From positions 845,540 through 909,539 of the forward strand of contig NZ_LT964681.1 of assembly GCF_900240215.1 (NCBI RefSeq): a stretch of 64,000 nt of DNA. Direction: 5' to 3'. Numbering within the stretch: the first letter of the stretch is position 1; every line of letters begins with the position of its first letter. Source of the stretch: Raoultibacter timonensis. GTDB lineage: Bacteria; Actinomycetota; Coriobacteriia; Coriobacteriales; Eggerthellaceae. The notes under the pieces were generated by a model, which made no database searches, was not told where the DNA came from, and was given only the letters and a program-made list of their open reading frames with translations. Positions 17,401 to 24,474 of this stretch are shown one piece after another. The position numbers and the translations under genes were made by a program.

Positions 17401-18123
17401 AACGACATTCCCGCCATCGACAGCCCCGCGCTCTGCCGCTACCATCCGGTAGCCGACGGCGAACGCATCCACTTCATCGGCGATTCGCTCACTTCGTACG
17501 GCACGCTGTTCTCGTACGACCCTGCAGCCGATGCATGGGAGACGAGCCCCTACTCGGCCGATCCTGCCAAGCCGGTGCTCGGGGCAACCGTACTCGGTGA
17601 TTCGTACTACGCGATTCTCTCCGATTCGCCCGAATCGCCTCTGGACACCTCGTCTGTTTCCGACGGCATCGCACCCGCCGCTGCGGCGACCGCCGGTCTC
17701 TACCGCATGCCCTCTGCGAGCAATCTGCACGAAGTTGCCGTAACCGCAAGCGGCGGCGGTACCGCTTCGGGCGGGAACTGGGCAGAAGCCAGCAGCGTAC
17801 TCGTCGGCGACAGCTTTACCGCGAGCGCCTTACCGAAAGCCGGGTACTCCTTCAGCGGCTGGTACGCGCCTGACAATACGCTGCTTTCGGGCGATGCCGT
17901 ATGGACCTTCCCTGTGACCGGAGCTGCCACCATCGAAGCGCGCTTCTCCTACACCGGCGGACCGGGCGGCGATCCCGACCCCGGCGGCTCGGACAAGCCA
18001 GGATCGACGTTAGCGAAGGTGGGAGATCCGCACACGATCCTCCTCGCCGCCATCGGCCTTGCAAGCCTCGCGGCACTCGCGCTCAGCTTCGACGTCCGCC
18101 GTCGAAGCAAAAGCGGACGGTAG
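14413..18123 (+). CDS. Large secreted subtilisin-like (S8) protease
   Basis: A 1236-residue surface protein. It has a Sec signal (residues 1-36), a propeptide-like stretch to about 150, and an S8 catalytic domain with D209 ('AVIDTGVDYTNPDL'), H258 ('SHGTHCAG') and S630 ('MSGTSMATP'). A beta-rich insert of roughly 200 residues lies between the oxyanion-Asn region and the Ser. Residues from about 780 to 1090 carry several kelch-like segments ('YNVSTDAWTNLP', 'YDAATGAWESLG', 'YDPAADAWETSP'). Next is an InlB-type repeat ('GYSFSGWYAPDN'), a Gly/Pro/Asp linker, a weak sortase-like 'LAKVGD', a TM helix and an RRRSKSGR tail. ATG 14413 follows GGAGG. It is probably wall- or membrane-anchored and degrades or processes proteins outside the cell. 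Confidence 0.92.
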   Translation: MTARRPLSAIIAVFLAFVLAFGLVPLVSGSTQYAEATEGSQPLDLVEGTYAEGEALVLLADSAGGVSARSNVLDGYTIENTWDFTVSDEAADPTSDAIARPLSLLDEEPDSLSIALVKKDGADTATMIAELEAMPDVLAAEPNYLRTISSYDPASDPFYETGQWSLGNGTTSHPAAKGIDFEAAFDALEAAGKTTSAPTTSSPIVAVIDTGVDYTNPDLAGVMWNNPGTIGLEGQHGYDFGNYDDDPMPDGTDYVTSHGTHCAGSIAAQTGNGEGLSGTSANQARIMGLKVSDATAGIYDDSCIGAFAYVLKAKMAGENVVATNCSWGGPSYSAIIDFAIDQIGRAGVITFIAAGNDGMDVGPTPNHPADTTSPYAIVVASADPDGTLSNFTNYNETIVDVAIGGSSILSTLSANVGEHYISSVGATAQPGTPTTQKAVNYALHNFDGYANIDEVEHHLNLVAAYYNPDGSANPGVPVTLDLVSGGFQQNGHSKQLSVTADFEPDGFVELSLNIPNPFAGLSAADVPEDLYLGFMGKRQTPASGVLSAQAAVKLVGDTGSVEIAAMPSHQYSDVTYKIADPAALAGGSPTLEVKLVLLPANQETQTTTLFLDDLGLGTPTGNYGIMSGTSMATPTLAGCYAALCSLYGDVESPLELRGRLIGSTESLVSTEQGKIASGGRFVFDEAVQAAGTLNPTSYALTFEDGAATLHGRALDGATVTIDNTPASATAAPDGMTTSFDASAYADNAYHRVNVEKNGHTYKARYFFPDDTAETQLLERISDVPFELSSSMLNYQRLLTDGDVVYFAGDSGEAVYSYNVSTDAWTNLPSAEGIESGHASNLYYLAANGELYAVDTYYTTNDPQAENPIYTMLAWLYRYDAATGAWESLGDPFAVDGLASADAVQAGTYNGRIALASSSISEEDTLFGLLLIDPVAMTSEVIGGPTDTDGTVCDFGYMTQLGDFLISFGTAEEGISQTRQFVPYVFDGTAWTEKSPSNDIPAIDSPALCRYHPVADGERIHFIGDSLTSYGTLFSYDPAADAWETSPYSADPAKPVLGATVLGDSYYAILSDSPESPLDTSSVSDGIAPAAAATAGLYRMPSASNLHEVAVTASGGGTASGGNWAEASSVLVGDSFTASALPKAGYSFSGWYAPDNTLLSGDAVWTFPVTGAATIEARFSYTGGPGGDPDPGGSDKPGSTLAKVGDPHTILLAAIGLASLAALALSFDVRRRSKSGR

Positions 18124-18138
18124 ACATACTCGAAGAAT

Positions 18139-18169
18139 ACGGGCGGCCGCATCGACGACCGCCCGTTTT
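18139..18169 (+). terminator. Intrinsic terminator after the S8 protease
   Basis: The 8-bp stem ACGGGCGG (18139-18146) pairs with CCGCCCGT (18159-18166) and continues into TTT. It begins 15 bases after the protease stop codon. Confidence 0.65.
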
Positions 18170-18309
18170 GCCGCCTTGAAGCACCTGCCGTCGCACAGAG
18201 CAAACCAGGGCTCGCTGTGCGCGGATTACCGCGCGGGTTTTGCTGACTCGCGCGCTGCGGATGCCGTCGTGCGAAAACCCGGCGCCCGAGCCTTCGCCTT
18301 CGCCTTCGC

Positions 18310-19599
18310 CTAGAGCAGCTTATCGAGCTCCGCATCCACCATCGTAAGGCGTTTGGCAGCCGGATGCTCGACGAGCAATCCGCGCGACACAACCATGCTC
18401 GGCGTGCGAAGGACAGTAAGGTCTTCGAGGGGATTGGCGTCGTAGAGAGCGATGTCGGCGCACTTGCCCGCTTCGACGCTTCCCGTTTCCTCGGCAATAC
18501 CTGCAATGCGGGCGTTCAGCAGCGTAGCTGTATGCAATGCGTACGCGGGCGAGACGCCGACATGCTTCGCGAAATAGCACACCTCGCGCCACATGTCGTA
18601 CTGGGTCACGAACGGGCAGCTCGAATCGGTACCGAGTCCCACAGAAATGCCCGCGTCGAGAGCATCGCGGGCGCCCTGGACGATGCCCTCGAACACCACG
18701 TTGGCGTTGAACTGGGTGAATTCGTTCATGAGCGTCACGCTCGGATCGAGTTTGCACAGGGGGATGGCAGGCGAGATCGTGCAGATGTCGGCCGACCCCG
18801 TTTGCTTGTACAGCTCGATGATCTCGGGCGTTGCGGGAGCTCCATGCTCGACGGTATCGACTCCCCCGCTGAGCGCCACCCGTACGCCTTCGGTGCTTTC
18901 GGTATGGCTCGCCACGTAGAAGCCGAGCTTATGGGCCTCATCGCATACTGCCGCCGTCTGCTCGAGACTCATTTTGAGCTCGCCCGGCTCGCCTTTCACC
19001 TTGGCATCCATCACGCCACCCGTTACGCATATCTTGATGAAATCGACGCCGTGCTCCTTGTGGCTGCGAACGAGCGCGCGCAACTCCTCGGGATCGGTCG
19101 CCGTCTGCGCGAACGTTCCATCACCGTGCCCGCCCGGAACCGTGATCGCCGGACCCGATACGAGCAGACGCGGACCCCGCACCGCCCCTGCGTTGATACG
19201 GTCACGCAAACGCACGTCGGACCAATGGAAATCTCCCACTGCACGCACCGTGGTTACGCCCGAAGCAAGTTGCGCCTGGGCTCCCGATTTCACCATCGAA
19301 TCGAGCACCTTCGCACCGAGCGCAGTTTTGGTGATTTTGATGAGCATCTGCGCACCGCCGCCGCCCGAAAGCGCCTTGCTCGGCTTGCCCGTGCCGAACA
19401 GGTGCACATGCAGGTTGATCAAGCCGGGAATGGCGTACTTGCCCGCACAATCGATGCGCTGGAAGCCGGGTTCCACCTCGCCATGATCGGTAATTGCGGC
19501 GATAGAGCCGTCGCGCACGTAGATATCGACGCCCTCTCGCAGATTTTCCTCATCCGATGTTCCATCGAACAGGTTGCAGTTTGAAAGCACGTAGTCCAT
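18310..19599 (-). CDS. Imidazolonepropionase-like amidohydrolase
   Basis: A 429-residue cytoplasmic metal-dependent hydrolase of the amidohydrolase superfamily. Metal-binding motifs are the 'LHVH' pair (about 62-65), Lys in 'VDFIKICVTGG', 'ASHTES', 'VEHGAP' and the catalytic Asp in 'GLGTDSS'. The N- and C-terminal beta segments ('AIPGLINLH' and 'GSVEAGKCADIALYDANPLEDL') complete the composite domain. Related enzymes hydrolyse imidazolone, iminopeptide or dipeptide-like substrates (prolidase-like members included), so the exact substrate is open. It stands alone between convergent and codirectional neighbours and carries no signal peptide. Confidence 0.88.
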   Translation of the reverse strand: MDYVLSNCNLFDGTSDEENLREGVDIYVRDGSIAAITDHGEVEPGFQRIDCAGKYAIPGLINLHVHLFGTGKPSKALSGGGGAQMLIKITKTALGAKVLDSMVKSGAQAQLASGVTTVRAVGDFHWSDVRLRDRINAGAVRGPRLLVSGPAITVPGGHGDGTFAQTATDPEELRALVRSHKEHGVDFIKICVTGGVMDAKVKGEPGELKMSLEQTAAVCDEAHKLGFYVASHTESTEGVRVALSGGVDTVEHGAPATPEIIELYKQTGSADICTISPAIPLCKLDPSVTLMNEFTQFNANVVFEGIVQGARDALDAGISVGLGTDSSCPFVTQYDMWREVCYFAKHVGVSPAYALHTATLLNARIAGIAEETGSVEAGKCADIALYDANPLEDLTVLRTPSMVVSRGLLVEHPAAKRLTMVDAELDKLL

Positions 19600-19687
19600 G
19601 AGCCAGCCTCGTTTCCGTGAATGCCTTGCAGCGCCAGTATACCGCGCAAACCGCAGCGCCGCAGACGGAGGAAAGCAGATGTGTTGA

Positions 19688-21232
19688 TTACCGCCGCGCG
19701 TCCACCATATCGATAAGTTGTTGACGAGAGTGGATGTAGAGTTTCTTGTAGATATTCTTCACATGCTCGCGAATCGTGTTCTCGGAAACGAAGAGCTTTT
19801 TCGCAATGCTCGCCCGCGTATGACCTTGCGCGAGGTAGACAAGCACTTCGGCCTCGCGAACAGAAAGCTGATGCGTCGCCGCAATGCGTTCGCAGCGTTG
19901 TTCGAGAGTCTCGCGTTCCGAGACAGAGGTGTCGTCGGGCGCTACGCCTTCGCCCGCAGTACTCTTTTCCACTTCCGTCTCCGATTTCGAACCGGTTGCG
20001 ACCGATGCGCCAGACACTGCTTCGCCGCCGTCCCATCGAGGCGGCTTCTCTCCTTCCCCAACATGGGATACCCTCATGGTCACGCGGTTTCCTACCAGCA
20101 GGATCGCGCCGAGCACCACGAGTACGGCGACGAGCACAATGCTGTTCAGGAGCGCCTGGGTACCGCCGCCCGCCAAGGGAAGAATGTTCTGTCCCGAGAA
20201 CACGCCAGCCGCATAGCCCCACCAAAGCACGGTCCATACCGCAGGAAACAGCATGGGCAGACTCACGATGCGGCATCGATCGATGTTGATGAGCACGAGG
20301 AACACGCACAGCCGTAGAAACGTCCAGGAGAGAATTGTAGGAGAAAGCCACACGTCTGCATGATCGAGGTTGACGATGTTGAGCAGTATCACCGCCACCA
20401 AGCACGGTGCAAACACCTTGATGAGCGTAATCGGTTCGATGCGCGACCTGAATGCAATCGACGCAACGAAACATACCAACGACAGGACGATGGCTGCCAA
20501 CGCTGCATTGCCGTTGAGCTCGCGCATGGACTCTTCGGTAGCAACATCGGCCGTCGTGCCCGCCACGATTCCGAGCGCCACAGCAAAGATCGCCAAACCG
20601 ATGCCAAGTTTCACGAACTCCTTGGTATTGGATGGCCGAACGAGCAGCGGCCGTTCATCGAGAGGCTTTGAACGAACAGCGAGCACGTAGCAGACCCACG
20701 ATCCAATGCCGCACGCCACTACGATGACAGGTATCGTGAAGTAGCCGCTGTGCATTGCCGCATAATCGATCACGCTTGCCAAGAAGAACGCGCAGCACAC
20801 GCCAACGAGCGTATCGGCCGACGTGCGCTCGGCGAACACGGTTGCCCACACAAACGCAACGGTTGCAGCCGAAAAGCCAAGCGCTGCAGCGGCAACGTAA
20901 ATACCCCAAAGCGGCAGCAGCGTTTGAGCAACGAGCACGCAGGCAACGCAGGCGGCAACCGTTGTGATAAACGATAAGCCGATCGACCATGCCGGCGTAA
21001 ACGTTCCGGCATCGCGACGGTAGCTGATAAAGCAGAGTGCCAGCAGAAAAGCCACGCTCATGCTGCCGACGAGAAGCGGGGAAAGTATCTGTCCCGAAGA
21101 GCTGGGGAACAAAAACGTAAGCGAGGCGTTCTGCCAAACGAGAAACAGAGCGAATCCAATCGTCAACGGACTCGCGCAGATCATTGCGATTCGCCGCGCT
21201 CCGCCCAGCTCGGTTGTACGTGCCTCATCCAT
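19688..21232 (-). CDS. Membrane-bound LuxR-type regulator (first copy)
   Basis: A 514-residue protein with about 12 hydrophobic helices in residues 20-390, an acidic linker, and a C-terminal LuxR winged-helix/HTH ('SVREAEVLVYLAQGHTRASIAKKLFVSENTIREHVKNI'). This design (polytopic membrane sensor joined to a LuxR DNA-binding domain) is abundant in Eggerthellaceae beside flavoprotein reductases. It is divergent from the FAD reductase at 21366, its likely target. ATG 21232 was chosen because GGAGGTGG precedes it and family members begin here; a longer frame runs into the neighbour's promoter. Two motifs shared with the second LuxR/reductase pair lie in the gap. Confidence 0.9.
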   Translation of the reverse strand: MDEARTTELGGARRIAMICASPLTIGFALFLVWQNASLTFLFPSSSGQILSPLLVGSMSVAFLLALCFISYRRDAGTFTPAWSIGLSFITTVAACVACVLVAQTLLPLWGIYVAAAALGFSAATVAFVWATVFAERTSADTLVGVCCAFFLASVIDYAAMHSGYFTIPVIVVACGIGSWVCYVLAVRSKPLDERPLLVRPSNTKEFVKLGIGLAIFAVALGIVAGTTADVATEESMRELNGNAALAAIVLSLVCFVASIAFRSRIEPITLIKVFAPCLVAVILLNIVNLDHADVWLSPTILSWTFLRLCVFLVLINIDRCRIVSLPMLFPAVWTVLWWGYAAGVFSGQNILPLAGGGTQALLNSIVLVAVLVVLGAILLVGNRVTMRVSHVGEGEKPPRWDGGEAVSGASVATGSKSETEVEKSTAGEGVAPDDTSVSERETLEQRCERIAATHQLSVREAEVLVYLAQGHTRASIAKKLFVSENTIREHVKNIYKKLYIHSRQQLIDMVDARR

Positions 21233-21273
21233 GCGTTTTTCCACCTCCGCAAGCAGTATAGGACAAAACCACC

Positions 21274-21301
21274 CGTTTTTGGTAAGGCACCTCTTGGTAG
21301 G
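21274..21301. promoter_or_regulatory. Putative LuxR operator, first copy
   Basis: CGTTTTTGGTA (21274-21284) and CCTCTTGGTAGG (21290-21301) lie between the divergent LuxR and FAD-reductase genes. Both have close counterparts in the other LuxR/reductase gap (41682-41717). Two TGGTA repeats are 15 bases apart here. Confidence 0.5.
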
Positions 21302-21365
21302 GTGAAGCCGTCCGAAGTGAAGAAATCGGATGCAACCGACACGACGATTCCAAGGGGGGATCATC

Positions 21366-23291
21366 ATGAAAGTAACCCAAGGTGTATCGAGGCGCTCGTT
21401 CCTCAAAGGCGCCGCGCTCGCCGGCGCCAGCGCAGCCGCCGCCGGCATGATCGCAGGATGCGCGCCCGGTAAAACGAGCGAAACCGCCGACGCGGAAACA
21501 ACGCAGGCCGCCGCGAGCAACAACAACTCGGCTGCGAGCGTTGACGGCGCTGCCAATCCATCATGGCTCGGCGAAAAGCCCACGGTCGACGAGGCCGATG
21601 TGACGAGTACCGTCGATACCGAACTACTCGTAATCGGCGGTGGCAACAGCGGCGTATGCGCCGCCCGCCGTGCGGCGGAACTCGGCATGAAAGTCGTCGT
21701 CATGGAAAAGCAGCCCGAGGACACCTGGGCTCCCATCGGCTGCGACTGCGGCACGATCAATTCGAAAGCCTACCTCGAAACCGGCGCCGAAGAGATCGAC
21801 GAAATGCAGGTCCTCAACGAATGGCAGCTGCGCAGCTACTGCCGCTCAATGCCCTCGATCGCAAAGATGTATGCAACGCGCTCGGGCGAAGTCACCGACT
21901 GGATCAGAGAAGCGGCGCCGCAAGAGGAGCTCGACGAGTTCTCCGTGTTCTACAGCTTCCCGAACGGCAGGCGCGCCGTCGCTATCAACCACAGCGGCTA
22001 CACCTCGTTTCCCGGTACCATATCGTATCGCGATTTCAACGATACCCTCGGCAAAGGCCAGAACCAGCCCGCATGGGGAACCGTGCTTCAGCACAGCATC
22101 GATATAGCCAAGGAAAACGGTGCGGAGTGGCTGTACAGCACCACGGCCGTCGTGCTTATCCAGAACGAAGATGGCGATGTGACGGGTGCATACGGCAAGG
22201 GTTCCGACGGCTACGTGAAGGTTAACGCCGAAGCCGTGCTGCTCGCATGCGGCGACTTCTCCGGCAACGGCGAAATGGTGCTCGCTCTGAACGACGAGGT
22301 GCGCGAGCTCGCCGAAGCGAGCGGCCTCGATACTACCGACCCCTCCGGATTCATGGGCATGGGGCAAGACGGCATGGGCCACAAGCTCGCCTGCTGGGCA
22401 GGCGGCGTAATCGAGCCCGGTCCGCGCGCAGCAATGAACTTCGGCAACGGCATGGGTGTGCCCGGCCTCACCGCCATCGGCAACTACCCGGTGTTCGGCC
22501 CTGACGGCAAGCGCTTCTTCAACGATGCGCAGTTACAGTTCGGCGGTCTCGGATTCATGGCCCGACGCGAACGCGGCGAGCTCATGTGCACGATCGCCGA
22601 CGGAAAGTGGGAAGAGAACATCCAGAACCAGGGATACGAGCACAACATGTCCTCGACCACCTGCGCCCGCGAATGGGATCTCGTGAAAGAAGACCTCGCC
22701 AACTACAAGACGGGACCCGACGGCTTCGAGGTGTACGGGTTCACCGGCTACGGCATGAGCAAATCGAAGATGTATGCCGCCGAAACGCTTGAAGAGCTCG
22801 CCGACATCCTCGGATACGAAGGCGAAGCGAAGCAGGGTCTGCTCGACGAGATCGCGCATTACAACGAGATGTGCGCTGCAGGCAAAGACACCGATTGGGG
22901 TCGCGACGCAGACCTCATGAACCCGCTCGATACGCCGCCGTTCTTCGGCATGGCGGGCAATACCGACAAGGGTCGCATCTCGAGCGGCATGGTGCAGATG
23001 TCGGGCGTACTCGTAACCGACAACTTCGAAGTGCGTCGCCTCGACGACAGCATCATCAAAGGCCTCTACGCCTGCGGCAACGATTGCGGCGGTCGCTACG
23101 CCATCCAATACCATACGCTGACAGCCGGAAACTCGGTTGGTATTGCGACAACCCAGGGTTACGTTGCCGGCGAACACATCGCCCAGCACCTCGAAGAGGA
23201 CAAGGCAGCAGCCGACGTCTACGCCGAGAAGCTCGCGAAGATGGCCGAAGAAGCAGCCAACAACCCGGCCGGTGGCCCTCCCGGCCTGTAG
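21366..23291 (+). CDS. Tat-exported FAD-dependent reductase (first copy)
   Basis: A 641-residue flavoprotein of the fumarate-reductase/urocanate-reductase/3-ketosteroid-dehydrogenase superfamily. A Tat motif (SRRSFLKG, 8-15) is followed by a lipobox-like Cys (C32 in 'MIAGC') and a low-complexity linker. The FAD Rossmann motif GGGNSG is at 91-96, and the family C-terminal motif is 'GLYACGNDCGGRYAIQYHTLTAGNSVGIATTQGYVAGE'. There is no heme or FMN-binding domain, so electrons must come from a separate donor. GGGGGGATC precedes ATG 21366. It is divergent from the LuxR regulator. The acceptor substrate is unknown; relatives in this family reduce host, dietary or drug molecules. Confidence 0.9.
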   Translation: MKVTQGVSRRSFLKGAALAGASAAAAGMIAGCAPGKTSETADAETTQAAASNNNSAASVDGAANPSWLGEKPTVDEADVTSTVDTELLVIGGGNSGVCAARRAAELGMKVVVMEKQPEDTWAPIGCDCGTINSKAYLETGAEEIDEMQVLNEWQLRSYCRSMPSIAKMYATRSGEVTDWIREAAPQEELDEFSVFYSFPNGRRAVAINHSGYTSFPGTISYRDFNDTLGKGQNQPAWGTVLQHSIDIAKENGAEWLYSTTAVVLIQNEDGDVTGAYGKGSDGYVKVNAEAVLLACGDFSGNGEMVLALNDEVRELAEASGLDTTDPSGFMGMGQDGMGHKLACWAGGVIEPGPRAAMNFGNGMGVPGLTAIGNYPVFGPDGKRFFNDAQLQFGGLGFMARRERGELMCTIADGKWEENIQNQGYEHNMSSTTCAREWDLVKEDLANYKTGPDGFEVYGFTGYGMSKSKMYAAETLEELADILGYEGEAKQGLLDEIAHYNEMCAAGKDTDWGRDADLMNPLDTPPFFGMAGNTDKGRISSGMVQMSGVLVTDNFEVRRLDDSIIKGLYACGNDCGGRYAIQYHTLTAGNSVGIATTQGYVAGEHIAQHLEEDKAAADVYAEKLAKMAEEAANNPAGGPPGL

Positions 23292-23619
23292 GTTTCAGGC
23301 TCTATCGCTTGCAGCGCGAACCCTCTCGTCCCTTGCGCCGCACGACGACGAGCTTCTAGAATCGCACACTCTAGAATTTGAAACCGGCGGAAGCGAAACC
23401 ATCTTCGCTTCCGCCGGTTCTCCCAGGACCCCAGAATCGCAGGACAGGCCGAAAGGCCACAGCACCGATGCCCGAGTCCCCAATTCGCCGCAATCCATCC
23501 AGTCATGTGCCCAATGTTTGGCAGATGGGAATTGGATCGATCGCTAGACTTGGATCGGAGATCATCGACGATCACCTATCGATCGATTATGCATACCGAT
23601 TCCGAAAGGGCCGCTTGGC
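23292..23619. other. 328-base gap with two hairpins
   Basis: It contains a 7-bp inverted repeat TTCTAGA/TCTAGAA (23354-23376), the strong terminator hairpin at 23382-23419, and then an AT-richer stretch before the next gene that may hold its promoter. No gene-like open frame is evident. Confidence 0.6.
23382..23419 (+). terminator. 16-bp perfect hairpin after FAD reductase
   Basis: The stem AACCGGCGGAAGCGAA (23382-23397) pairs perfectly with 23404-23419 around ACCATC. It is very stable but lacks a T run. Confidence 0.65.
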
Positions 23620-24321
23620 ATGGAATATCTTGTTGCGCTGCTTGGCACAACGGCGTTCGTCGTCGCCTCGAGCCTCCTCTTCAAAATGCGTTCGGCACCG
23701 CTTTACATAGCAGCGGCAGCCCTGATAGCACTGTATGCGGCAGGTTCGTACGGGATGCTGCCCGCTCCTCTTTGGAAAGCCGTTTTTCCGCTCGTCCGCA
23801 AGGGGCTTATCGCGCTATCCCTTTTCACCATCGTCATGTTCATCGGCGTTTTCAGGGAATCGTCAGCGGCAAGAAACATTCTGCAGCCGCTGCGTAAAGA
23901 TCTCGCTGTAACGGCGTCTGCGCTTGCGATCCTCCACATTGCCGCGCAAGTTCAATCGTACCTTCCCAACCTGTTGGCTATGCTCGGAGATTCGCCCCTG
24001 CACGCGATGCAGCTTGCCACCGTATCGGCTCTTCTTGCTCTCGGTGCAATCTTGACCGTCACATCGTTCGAGCGCATCCGGAAGCTCATGCCAGGGAAAA
24101 CATGGAAGCGGCTCCAGAGGGCCTCCTACGTGTTTTTCGCCCTTATCGCCATCCATATCGTGCTCGTCCTGGCACCAGCAGCGGCGGCCGAAAAGGCAGC
24201 GGCCTGGGAGAGCATAGTCGTCTACCTCGGCGTGGCCCTCATCTACACCATCCTGCGTATTCGAAAATCACGTTTCGACGACCAGCGCATCGCATCTCGC
24301 CGGACAATCGCCTCCAAATGA
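23620..24321 (+). CDS. Ferric-reductase-like transmembrane cytochrome b
   Basis: A 233-residue protein with about six membrane helices. Candidate heme-ligating His are in 'AILHIAAQ' and 'IAIHIVLV', the two-helix arrangement seen in ferric-reductase-like/MsrQ transmembrane domains. It has no FAD/NAD domain, so it would be a membrane electron carrier rather than a complete reductase. GAAAGGG precedes ATG 23620. The DmsAB-like pair follows 153 bases later in the same direction and lacks its own anchor gene, so this protein is a candidate quinol-side partner. That link is inference from position only. Confidence 0.7.
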   Translation: MEYLVALLGTTAFVVASSLLFKMRSAPLYIAAAALIALYAAGSYGMLPAPLWKAVFPLVRKGLIALSLFTIVMFIGVFRESSAARNILQPLRKDLAVTASALAILHIAAQVQSYLPNLLAMLGDSPLHAMQLATVSALLALGAILTVTSFERIRKLMPGKTWKRLQRASYVFFALIAIHIVLVLAPAAAAEKAAAWESIVVYLGVALIYTILRIRKSRFDDQRIASRRTIASK

Positions 24322-24332
24322 TGCGTTCCATG

Positions 24333-24352
24333 TGACCAATTCTGGGCAGAAG
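24333..24352 (+). promoter_or_regulatory. TGACCAATT motif upstream of Mo-enzyme
   Basis: A 20-base element beginning TGACCAATTCTGGGCA. It matches 17 of 20 bases with 28959-28978, upstream of the MFS gene and next to the Crp-family gene. It could be a shared operator. Confidence 0.45.
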
Positions 24353-24474
24353 AGCACGCCTCGCCCTTCCTATACTTGTTCGGTCCGCAGTGGGGGGAAG
24401 CGAATTGCATGCGCACAGGAGCGTTTTACGCGCCGAAGGCAAACCGACTGCGGCCATCAGACGATAGGAGGAAC

